A stretch of DNA of 64,000 bases from Neostapfia colusana (lineage: Eukaryota; Streptophyta; Magnoliopsida; Poales; Poaceae): assembly GCA_030760725.1 (NCBI GenBank), contig JASWHV010000018.1, forward strand, positions 19,500,273 through 19,564,272, read 5' to 3'. Below the pieces are notes generated by a model, which had not been told where the DNA came from, made no database searches, and saw only the letters and a program-made list of their open reading frames with translations. A program made the translations under genes and the position numbers. The number at the start of each line of letters is the position of its first letter. The stretch's first letter is position 1. Positions 33,542 through 43,387 of this stretch are shown one piece after another.

Positions 33542-34634
33542 TGTCGAAGTGTGTAGCCAACACTTCCCCCTGGCCTGCTCTGGGCAGCCCACGGAGGTTC
33601 TTTTTTGGAGGGGCTAGTCACTCACAGAGAGCTTCAGCGTTAGGGACGATTGAGGGAGAAGCTTGACACGGGGAGTTTTACGTGGTTCAGGCCGCCGGAG
33701 CGTAAAACCCTACGTCCACGGTGAGCAGAGATGCTCGCTGTATTGCTTGCTGCCCAGAACCGGAGTCCTGAGCTTGTGGGTGAGAGATGTCGAATGGCTA
33801 GAGTGCGAGGGTGCGTATGAGGCGAACCCTTGCTAACGTTGCCTACCCGAGCATTTTATAGTCCAAGGCTCGAGCGGCTTACAAGGTGGGCCCGGGACCC
33901 GACGGGTGGTCCCGGGGAGATTGCCTGCCATCTACCGTATCTGCAGTTACGCCGGTAGTTGTCTCTGGCGAGGGCTTCCGAGTCTTCGTTCTGCCCCTGC
34001 CCATGCCGCAAGCTAGTCGTAGTGGTTGATGATGGCAGGGGTGGCAGGGGATGTCTTGTCGCTGCGTTTATTGGCGGGCAGGCTCTGACACGGCGCGCCA
34101 GTCTGCGATGTGACTGGGCGCAACGGCACCTGACAGAGGCGTGCTCCGCGTCTCCGCGTCTTAGGAATGCGCGGGTCTTGAATACCCTGTACGGGAAAGG
34201 TATGGTGCGTCTTTACTCTTGCTGCCTACCGCATGGGGGCAGGCAGCGCCGCTCTGTTGGCCACGTGGCGGGCCCGGAGCTCTCCTCTGAGGAGAGGGAG
34301 GTCCGGCCCCGCAGGACACGTGGAGCCTTCGGAGATCTCCCCGCGGAGGTGGGGAGGTCCGTCTGCTGCTGGCCACGTGGCGGGCCCGGAGCTCTCCTCT
34401 GAGGAGAGGGAGGTCCGGCCCCGCAGGACACGTGGAGCCTCCGGAGCTCTCCCCGCGGAGGGGGGAGGTCCGGCTCAGTTGGCCACGTGGCAGGTCCGGA
34501 GCTCTACTCTGAGGAGAGGGAGGTCTGGCCCCGCTGGACACATGGCGCCTTTGGAGCTCTCCCTGCAGAGAAGGGCGAGGTCCTTAGGCATTTTCCCCTG
34601 TGCGTGGGGGTACCCCATATTGAGGGTACCGACA
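33542..34634 (-). repeat. C4 3' LTR, abutting the C3 LTR
   Basis: 1093 bp. It begins one base after the C3 LTR ends, with the same GTGTGTAG start subtype. It is followed at 34635 by GTGGCCC, the C internal 3' end, into which element A is inserted. C4 internal sequence resumes at 52225. Two full G-box double units plus a partial one are at about 34260-34545. Confidence 0.9.
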
Positions 34635-34636
34635 GT

Positions 34637-34641
34637 GGCCC
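34637..34641. repeat. Target-site duplication GGCCC for element A, left copy
   Basis: GGCCC precedes the A terminus at 34642 and recurs at 52225-52229 after the other terminus at 52224. Joining across it restores a C internal 3' end like that at 24338. Confidence 0.93.
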
Positions 34642-36803
34642 TGTGACGCCCTCAATTCTGTGGAAAACCACGGAACCGAGAACTAATGCATATGTGTGCC
34701 CAGGATGTTCATCACACATACACGTATGTTCCACAAACTGAATTTAGAATATATATAACCACGAATAACAGAGTTTATTACAATGTCTCATGAGTCTTGG
34801 ACTCATGCTCACAGCGGAAGTCTTTATTTCTACGCAGCGGAAGTCTTTATTCTAATGCAGAAGCAATTTAACTAATGCGGAAGCAAATCTAAGAAGAAGT
34901 GGCTCTATCCCTACTCCCTCCACAGGCAAGGTTGAGAACAGATCACACGCCTTAATGCTCCACTTGGTCTTCATAGTAGGCTTCTCCTGCTGCTGCTGAT
35001 GAAATAATAATGCAAGTTTGAGTACAATGATGTACTCAGCAAGTGCGGGAAAAACACGATATGTAGATAATAACAGGGTAGGTATAAAAGGCTCATTTGC
35101 AGAAAAGCAGATTTATAAAACCATGATAAAACAGCAACTTAACCTTAGATGACTGTAATCCCAGCATGTATTAAATTACCAACAAACCATCACTTTCCAT
35201 GTTCCACCCGAACATTAACCAACTTCATTCTTACTCACGAATACCTCCTCGTATTCGCTACCATCTCACGAATACCTTCCCGCATTCGCTACCATCTTAT
35301 CTCATAAACAACTTCGTCTCACACCGAGACCAATCTCGTTGCCATGACTCAACAGTCATGCAACCATCTTATCACCCGGACTCAACCGTCACACAACCAA
35401 ACCATAAAAATAATCAATAACCATACCCAAGAACCATCCCAATAACCATCCCAGCTAATCATGGTAGTTGGCCAGGTGCTCATGACCGTAAGCTCGGCTA
35501 TCATCATAGTTTTAGACTCTGCAGAGTTTGCACCTCTTTACCCACAAGTTTGTGATTTCGTCACCCGTCGGCGACTGCAGAACCTCCATTATACCAGTAC
35601 ACAACCGTTGGTGTATGGTCAAGAGATCACAAAATAGCCTTTACAAAGGGGTTACTAGATGTATGGACTCACTAAGATTTCACCGGCAGGCTAGAATCTC
35701 CAATTCTCCCACCCACGGGCCCCCTCTTGTGCCAGGCAGTTCCCAGGGCAGTCCTCCTCGACTCTCATTCCCCGCGCCTCCAACAGTCCATAACACTCTA
35801 GCAACTTACCTAATTACTCAGCTAAGCCGCACCCATACTTGGCCTTGTGGTGGCACTATTATCCTGGCATGTGCATGCATGAACCGGTCCTTAGATCTAC
35901 GGCAAGTAAACAACCATCTCATGCTACCTCATTCACAAACCCAGGCTTGCCTAGATCTCCCTCTGATCCATGTTCATTAACATCATCAGTTCCTCATTAT
36001 CCTTACAAGTACAGTTAGCTAGACACATCTATCTCGCTTCCCAATCCCATGGACTCAGCGAAGCATAAAGCAAAAACCATACCCAACTCATAAACTTCCC
36101 TGGCGACAAGGGTGGTTTAACCAAAGCTAGTAAACTCCTATAAAAGGGGTTTCCCATCATGTTTGACTCAGAACGCACACCTTTTCGCAAATAAAAACAG
36201 TTTTACCCAAAACATAGGATCAATATGGTCAAGGAGCACTTGCCTTGTTCTTGCGGTTCCGGTTGTTCTTGGATCTCAAAACCTTGTTGCTGCAGTTCGT
36301 CGTAGACAGCTCCCTGAGCTTGTCCTGCTATGTAGGATCACGTGCATACAAGATTCACAGCAATCAATATCATGCACAAACCTTAAACTAGATGCAATGA
36401 TGCACATGCATGCTATCCTATGATAAATTTTATTATATTGGTTTGTACGTGTTCTTGCATGGCTTGCATGGACAGTGGTGTTTGGATCAAAGGTGGACGT
36501 GGCGATGATCTTGTCTTTAGATCAATCTGATCATCAAGTGATCTGTCCATGAGAAGGTTTCTGTTCGAAAGGAATCAAAGAACAGATGCAAAGAAAACAC
36601 AACGATGTCGTAACGTGGTATTGGAGACCTACCTTACGTTCTTCTCGGTCTCGAGGTCCTCCTCAGATCGTTGGGCTTCCTCCGGCGATCTTCCTTGCTG
36701 CACTCTGGCGATGGTCTACTCGGCGGGTTGGGACTAGGGCTCTAAGTCGTCGGCTCAGGAGTTGGAAAAGAAGTTTGTGGTTTCGGCCAGAGGTTCTGGG
36801 TTC

Positions 36804-36811
36804 TATTTATA
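36804..36811 (-). promoter_or_regulatory. Probable TATA box of A LTR
   Basis: The minus strand reads TATAAATA in the context GATTATAAATAGAACCC. It is conserved at 51352-51359 in the 5' LTR and in the inverted solo LTR near 39098. It lies about 210 bp downstream of the G-box array. Confidence 0.75.
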
Positions 36812-37021
36812 ATCGGGAAGAGAAGAGTCCTAATCTGATTGTATCCCGAATAAGAGTCCTATTCAGATCGTCGCTGGATCCTAACATCTTATCTTTAGTT
36901 GATTTGGTGCGGTATCATTGTGGAATTCAGGTCGGTTTCTGTTCCGGTGTTTCTACACGTACAGAATCCAAAAACCGTTCCTAGAACTCGTTACCTCCTC
37001 GGTGATGAGCTCCGGAAGCTC

Positions 37022-37522
37022 CACATGTCCATCGGGCCTGGTCTCTCTTTTTCCTCAGAGATGAGCTCCGGTGGTGCCGCGTGTCAAGCGAGCAAGGCTT
37101 TCCTCTTCTTCGGAGGTGAGCTCCGCGTGTGCCACGTATCCTGGCGGTTGGGACCTCCTCTCTTACTCGGAGGTGGCTCCGCGCACGCCACGTGTCAGTG
37201 CAGTACCTTTCCTCTCTTCTTTCCTCAGAGACGAGCTCCGAGGTTAACACGTGTCTAGCAGCAACGGACCTCCCGTAGATAAGCTCCGGTGGCGACACGT
37301 GTTCGATAGAACCGGACCTCTCGGAGGTGAGCTCCCAGATCGACATGTATCCCGTGTGACTAGTACTCTTATTTTCCATGATGACCAGCTCCGGGGCAAC
37401 ACGTGTCCCATAGGGTCGGACCTCTCCCCTTTTTAGGAGATGAGCCCCGAGCCTGCCACGTAGCCAGCTTAGCGGCGGACCTCTCTCCACTTCGCAGGGA
37501 TGAGCTCCGAACATGCCACGTG
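37022..37522 (-). promoter_or_regulatory. Phased G-box array in A LTR, ten sites
   Basis: G-box or one-to-two-base derivatives begin (plus coordinates) at 37022, 37078, 37133, 37189, 37248, 37296, 37344, 37400, 37457 and 37517, spaced 48-60 bp. Exact CACGTG is at 37189, 37248, 37296, 37400 and 37517. GGACCTC and GAGCTCCG blocks alternate between sites, the same order as in family C. The 5' LTR carries the same array at about 51560-52080. Confidence 0.8.
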
Positions 37523-37683
37523 GCCAGCGGGCCGTGGAAGTTGTCTTCGGTGCTTTCTGTGAACTGGATTCGGCTCTTACTGGCTATCTTTTTTGATAAT
37601 TCCTCTATCCCCACTTCTTTAAAAATGTTTTTTCTCTACATGAAATATGAATACATGCAGAAATCAGGGACGAGGGTGTCACA

Positions 37684-37721
37684 AATCTACCCCCCTTAAA
37701 TTGAATCTCTCCCTTGAGATT
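37684..37721 (-). other. Element A polypurine tract and end-of-pol hairpin
   Basis: Minus strand TTTAAGGGGGGTAGATT immediately upstream of the 3' LTR. AATCTC (37704-37709) and GAGATT (37716-37721) form a short stem within the last pol codons, at the same place as in element B. Confidence 0.88.
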
Positions 37722-38275
37722 CGTTGGTAGAGAATAGATGGGGAAATTCTGCCTTGATATCCTCTTCACGCTCCCATGTGGCTTCAGCTTCTGTGTGATG
37801 GCTCCATTGTACCTTGCACCATCGAATCACCTTGTTCCGGGTGACCCTTTCTTTTGTGTCCAAGATTCGGACAGGGTGTTCCGCATAAGTCAGGTCCTCT
37901 TGAAGTTCAAGCTCTCCCATTGATACTTGTTCCTATGGTACTCTCAAGCACTTCTTTAGCTGGGATACATGAAACACGTCATGTACGTCGGAGAGGTGGG
38001 TTGGGAGCTCTAGTTGATAGGCTACTTCTCCTCGCTTGTCCAAAATCTTAAATGGTCCGATGTAGCGAGGTGCTAGCTTTCCTTTGACGTTGAAACGTTG
38101 GTGGCCTCGGATAGGCGATACCTTAAGGTATACGAAGTCTCTTACTTCAAAGATCAACTTCCTATGCCTATTGTCCGCATAGCCTTTCTGTCGTGACTGA
38201 GCAGCCTTTAAGTTCTCCCGTACCGTTTGGACTTGCTTTTCAGCTTCTTGTAGTACTTCGGGTCCAAACACCTGG
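37696..38275 (-). pseudogene. A integrase C-terminus and chromodomain
   Basis: Frame 38271-37933 has GYADNRHRKLIFEVRDFVYL and RYIGPFKILDKRGEVAYQLELP (the SH3-like GPF/Y module), then VHDVFHVSQLKKCL. Frame 37920-37696 gives LQEDLTYAEHPVRILDTKER, NKVIRWCKVQWSHH and EATWEREEDIKAEFP, the chromodomain-like tail. One stop or frame slip lies at about 37925. The inverted solo LTR separates this part from the integrase core. Confidence 0.88.
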
Positions 38276-38280
38276 TTCTC

Positions 38281-40770
38281 TGTGACACCCTCATCTCTGG
38301 TGTCAGCATATGTTCATGCTTTATGAAGAGGAAACATTTTAAGAAAAGTAGGAACAGAGAAAAATATCAAAAGGATAGCCAATAAGAGCCGAATCCAGCT
38401 CTCAGAAAGCGCCGAAGACAACTTACCGCGGCCGCTGGCCACGTGGCGTGTTCGGAGCTAGTCCCTGCGAGGTGGGGAGAGGTCCGCAGCAAAAATAGCT
38501 ATGTGGCAGGTTCGGGACTCATCTCCGCAAAAGGAGAGAGGTCCGACCCTGGGGGACACGTGTTGCTCTCGGAGCTTTCTTCTGCGGGAGAAGCAAAGGC
38601 GTTTCCGCAGGACATATGTCACCTGCGAAGCTAGTCATCACGGAAATCAGAGGACCGGCCGCACGGGATACGTGTTGATCTCGGAGCTCACCTCCGAGAG
38701 GTCCGGTTCCTCGGACACGTGTTGACCTCGGGACATGTCCCTGAAGAAAGAAGAGAGGAAAGACCGGCGCCCACACGTGGCGTGCGCGGAGCTCACCTCC
38801 AAAGGAGGGGGGAGGTCTTGCTCGTTGACACGCGGCACAACCGGAGCTCGTCTTTGCAGAGAAGGAGATACCAGGCCCCGGAAGGACACGTGGAGCCTTC
38901 AGAGCTCATCGCCATGAAGGTAACGAGTTCTGGAGCGGCTGTTACGCGTAAGAATACCGGTACGTAAAGGAAACCGATCTGAATTCCACAACGTTACCGC
39001 ACTAAATCAACTAAAGATAAGATGATAGGATCCAACGACGATCTGAATAAGACTCTTATTCGGGATACGATCAGATTAGGACTCTTCTCTTCCCGATTAT
39101 AAATAGAACCCAGAACCTCTGGCCGAAACCACAAACTTCTTTTCCAACTCCTGAGTCGACGACTTAGAGCCCTAGCCCTAACTCGCCGAGTAAAAACCAT
39201 CGCCTAACCACAAACTATTTTGTTTTGCGAAAAGGTGTGTGTGCTGAGTCAAACATGATGGGGAACCCTTTTATAGGAGTTTACTAGTTTTGGTTAAACC
39301 ACCCTTGTTGCCTGGGAAGTTAATGAGTCGGGTATGGTTTTTGCTTTATGCTTCGCTGAGTCTATGGGATTGGGAAGCGAGATAGATGTGGCTAGCTAAC
39401 TGCACTCGTAATGATAATGAGAAACTGATGATGTTAATGAACATGGATCGGAGGGAGATCTAGGCAAGACTGGGTTTGTGAATGAGGTAGCATGAGATGG
39501 TGGTTTACTTACCATAGATCTAAGGACCGGTTCAAGCATGCACATGCCAGGATAACAGTGCCACCACAAGGCCAAATATGGGTGCGGCTTAGCTGAGTAA
39601 TTAGGTAAGTTGCTAGAGTGTTATGGACTGTGGAAGGCGCGGGGAATGGGAGTCGAGTGAGGACTGCCCTGGGAACTGCATGGCACAAGAGGGGGCCCGT
39701 GGGTGGGAGAATTGGAGATTCTAGCCTGCCGGTGAAACCTTAGTGAGTCCATACATCTAGTAACCCCTTTGTAAAGGCTATTTTGTGATCTCTTGACCAT
39801 ACACCGACGGTTGTGTACTGGTATAATGGAGGTTCTGCAGTCGCCGATGGGTGACGAAATTACAAACTTGTGGGTAAAGAGGTGCAAACTCTGCAGAGTC
39901 TAAAACTATCATGATAGCCGAGCTTACGGTCATGAGCGCCTGGCTAAACTGCCATGATTAGATGGGATGGTTATTGGGATGGTTATTGGGAAGGATCTTG
40001 GTTATGGTTATTAGTTTTGGTTATGGTATGGTTGTTGGGACTGTTGAGTCCGGGTGATAAGATGGTTGCATGACTGTTGAGTCATGGCAGCGAAACTGGT
40101 CTCGGTGTGAGACAAAGTTGTTATGAGATAAGATGGTAGCGAATACGTGAAGGTATTCGTGAGATGGTAGCGAATACGAGGAGGTATTCGTGAGAAGGAA
40201 TGAGGTTGGTTAATGTTCGGGTGGAACATGGAAAGCGATGGAGGTATGTTGGTAATTTAATACATGCTGGGATTACATTCATTTAAAGTTAAGTTGCTGT
40301 TTTATCATGGTTCTATAAATCTGCTTTTCTGCAAATAAGCCTTTTTATACCTACCTTGTTTATGAGCTGCATATCATGTGTTTTCCCGCACTTGCTGAGT
40401 ACATCATTGTACTCAAACTTGCATTATTATTTCGTCATCAGCAGCGGGAGAAGCCTACTATGAAGACCGAGTGGAGCATTACGGCATGTGATCTGTTCTC
40501 AACCTTGCCTGTGGAGGGAGTAGAGATGGAGCCACTTCTGCTTAGATTTGCTTCCGCATTAGCTAAATTGCTTCCGCTTTAGAATAAATACTTCTGCTGT
40601 GATCATGAGTCCAAGACTCATGAGGTATTGTAATAAACTCTGTTATTCGTGGTGATATATAATCTGAATTCAGTTTGTGGAACGTATGTGTATGTGTGAT
40701 GAACATCCTGGGCACACATATGAAGTAGTTCTCGGTTCCGTGGTTTTCCCACAGAATTGAGGGTGTCACA
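38281..40770 (+). mobile_element. Solo A-family LTR inserted inverted in element A integrase
   Basis: 2490 bp with duplication TTCTC at 38276-38280 and 40771-40775. On the plus strand it begins TGTGACACCC and ends GGGTGTCACA, opposite to its host. It is shorter than the host LTR: a segment matching about 36190-36720 is missing near 39195. It keeps its own decayed G-box array at 38440-38890. It forms an inverted repeat with 34642-37683 across a 597-bp spacer. Confidence 0.94.
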
Positions 40771-40775
40771 TTCTC

Positions 40776-41684
40776 TCCGGTCTCGTTCCAAAACAGCGGC
40801 GTTCTACACCGTCTACCATATAATGCTTTGAAAGGCGACATCTTCAAGCTAGCTTGGTAGCTGTTGTTATAAGAGAATTCGGCATATGGTAAACTCTTAT
40901 CCCAGCTATGCCCACGTTTCAAGGCGCAAGCTCTCAACATGTCCTCCAAAATTTGGTTTGTCCTTTCGGTTTGTCCATCAGTTTGTGGGTGATAGGCGGA
41001 GCTAAAATCCAGTCGTGTACCCATGGCTTTCTGCAGCCTTCTCCAGAATCTAGAGGTAAACTGAGAACCTTGATCTGAGACTATCCTCCTCGGAACTCCG
41101 TGACGGCACACGATCTGCTCCATGTACAACTCTGCTAATTGTGCAACGTTGTAATTGGCCTTTACAGGGAGAAAATGGGTGGTTTTCGTCAATCGGTCCA
41201 CGATAACCCAGATGGAGTCGTAACCAGACTGAGTATGTGGCAATCCGACGATGAAATCCATACTGATGTCCTCCCACTTCCATTCGGGTATCTTCAAGGG
41301 TTGCAACAATCCAGCGGGTCTTTGATGTTCGGCCTTCACCCGTTGGCATGTGTCGCATAGGCCAACGTATTCAGCTATATCCCTTTTCATACCATCCCAC
41401 CAATAACAAGTCTTCAAGTCCTTGTACATTTTGGTACTTCCGGGATGTATAGAATAGGGTGAATCATGTGCCTCCTTCAATATCATGTCGCGGAGGTGTT
41501 TTAAGTTAGGCACACAAATCCTTTTTCCTAGCCAAAGCGTACCCTTCTCATCCTCCTTGAAATCTTTCTCTATTCCTTGTTGGATCCTTCCTTTGATCTC
41601 CTTGATACCCTCATTCATTGCTTGGCCCTCTCTTATCTCTTGGTCCAATGAAGAGTGGATCCCCATTATTTCCATGTTGTTCAA
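40776..41684 (-). pseudogene. A integrase (zinc finger and catalytic core)
   Basis: One open frame from 41684 to the solo LTR. It has the HHCC finger (HDSPYSIHPGSTKMY, CDTCQRVKAEH), the first catalytic Asp in ISMDFIVGLPHT, the second in RRIVSDQGSQFTSRFW, and the Glu in AYHPQTDGQTERTNQILED. AEFSYNNSYQASL and ALYGRRCRTPLFW follow. The full DDE core is therefore intact up to the insertion at GENV. The C-terminal part continues at 38275. The break is the solo LTR rather than point decay. Confidence 0.92.
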
Positions 41685-41765
41685 GAATCCGAGGTGTAAC
41701 CGTTCGAACTCCTTGCGTCGTTCGGGTGGTAGCTCCCGAACCGTGAGTTGGTGACATGCTCCCTT

Positions 41766-42118
41766 TCAGCTCAATGCATCAGCTACTACATTGGCCTTCC
41801 CGGGGTGGTAGTTGATTCCAACATCGTAATCCTTGATGAGTTCCAACCATCGACGTTGACTCAAATTCAAGTCCGTTTGTGTAAATATGTACTTGAGGCT
41901 TTTATGATCCGTATAGATCTCACATCGATGACCAAGGATATAATTTCTCCAAATCTTCAATGCATGCACTACTGCTGCTAGCTCCAAGTCATGTGTAGGA
42001 TAATTAAGCTCGTGTTTCTTTAATTGTCATGAGGCATAGGCTACTACTTGTCCTTCTTGCATGAGCACACATCCGAGCCCCTGTCTGGATGCATCACAAT
42101 ATATGTCAAAGCTCTTGC
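41766..42118 (-). pseudogene. A RNase H domain
   Basis: Frame 41987-41766 contains MELAAVVHALKIWRNYILGH, YTDHKSLKYIF and NYHPGKANVVADALS. The preceding strand (about 42118-42030) has CDAS and GLGCVLM-type codons. A TGA at about 42029 replaces an expected CGA (Arg) just before QLKKHE, consistent with a cytosine transition. The N-terminal junction to RT also slips. Confidence 0.87.
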
Positions 42119-43387
42119 TTACGTCTGGCAATACCAGAACCGGTGTTGTGGTTGTCTTTTCTTGAGTTCCTCAAAACTTCCTTGGCAGACTGGTGTCCAT
42201 TGGAAGACCTTCCCCTTCATTAGCAACTCCGTCATAGGATTTGCTATTTTAGAGAAGTCTTTAATGAAGCGTCGATAGTATCCAGCCATCCCAAGAAAGC
42301 TCCGAATATCCCTCACGCTCTGCGGTTGGTCCCACTTCAGAACTTCTCTCACTTTTCCGGGATCAACCGATACCCCTTCCTTGGATATAATGTGTCCTAG
42401 GAAAGATATTTCCTTTAGCCAAAATTGACACTTGTTAAGCTTGGCATACAATTGATGCTCACGCAATTTCTGCAAGGTCAATTTCAAATGTTCTTCATGC
42501 TCCTTCTCACTTTTTGAATACACCATAATGTCGTCGATGAAAACCTCGACGAACTTGTCCAAGTAGTCCATGAAAACCTTGTTCACAAGGTACATGAAGT
42601 ATGCGGGTGCATTTGTCAACCCAAAAGACATGATGGTATATTCATACGAACCATACCGTGTTCGAAAGGCTGTCTTGGGTATATTGGAGGGCTTAATCTT
42701 CAGCTGGAAGTATCCCGATCGAAGATCAATCTTGGAGAACACTCGGGCTCCTTTCATTTGGTCAAATAGGTCCTCTATACGGGGCAGAGGGTATTTGTTC
42801 TTGATTGTTACCTCGTTGAGAGACCTATAGTCCACGCACATCCTTTGGGTTCCATCCTTCTTGTCTACGAAGAGCACCAGAGCTCCCCATGGTGACGAGC
42901 TTGGACGTATAAAACCCTTCTCCAACTGTTCTTGAATTTGCTTCTTGAGTTCTACTAGTTCATTGACGGGCATCCTATAGGGTCTCTTGGCTATGGGTGC
43001 AGTTCCTGGTACCAAATCTATGGCAAACTCAATGTCCCGGTCAGGTGGCATACCTGGAAGCTCTTCCGGGAACATGTCCGAAAATTCCTGAACCACTGGA
43101 ATGCTTTCCAATGTTGTTCCTTCGACGTGGTTCAAAATTGCCCGTTCGGTTGTTTGCTGGGCTGACTCAAACTCGACACGAATACCATGCTCGTTTGTCA
43201 ACTGCACGCTCCTTTCAGCACATTGGATTACTCCGTTGTGCTTGCTTAACCAATCCATTCCGAGTATTATGTCAATCCCTTGGGAGTCCAAGACAATAAG
43301 GTTGGCAAGGAAGTCTACCCCCCTTATTTTAAGGCTTACTTTCGGACATACTATATTAGTCCTCATTTCTCCTCCGGGAGAATTTAC
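42119..43387 (-). pseudogene. A protease C-terminus and reverse transcriptase
   Basis: Reads from the left edge of the solo B LTR. GIDIILGMDWLSKHNGVIQC is the protease C-terminal motif. RT motifs follow: EFSDMFPEELPGMPPDRDIE, GFIRPSSSPWG, RMCVDYRSLNEVTI, FSKIDLRSGYFQLKI, MSFGLTNAPAYFMYL, the catalytic VFIDDIMVYSKSEKE, FLGHIISKEGVSVDP and SFLGMAGYYRRFIKD. The frame is uninterrupted for over 400 codons. Codons 3' of the insertion upstream of 43387 belong to the LTR and are not part of the protein. Confidence 0.92.

Larger units (their letters stand above)
34642..37683 (-). repeat. Element A 3' LTR
   Basis: 3042 bp, starting TGTGACACCC on the minus strand at 37683 and ending GGGCGTCACA at 34642. 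From the 5' end it has a G-box array (37022-37522), a TATA box (36804-36811) and AATAAA in reverse complement near 34770. Small frames such as 35528-35980 recur in every A LTR and have no protein features. Confidence 0.94.

Noticed and set aside
32557..33666. 369-codon open frame, with long frames on the opposite strand as well (33621-32911, 33563-32898)
   Set aside because: It lies in the 111-bp repeat of a C LTR. The unit length is a multiple of three and GC-rich, which keeps several frames open on both strands. There is no domain and no conservation beyond the repeat.
35528..35980. Small Ser/Pro/His-rich protein repeated at 39621-39887 and 50076-50486
   Set aside because: The same stretch of A LTR in each case; no start context, domain or codon bias.
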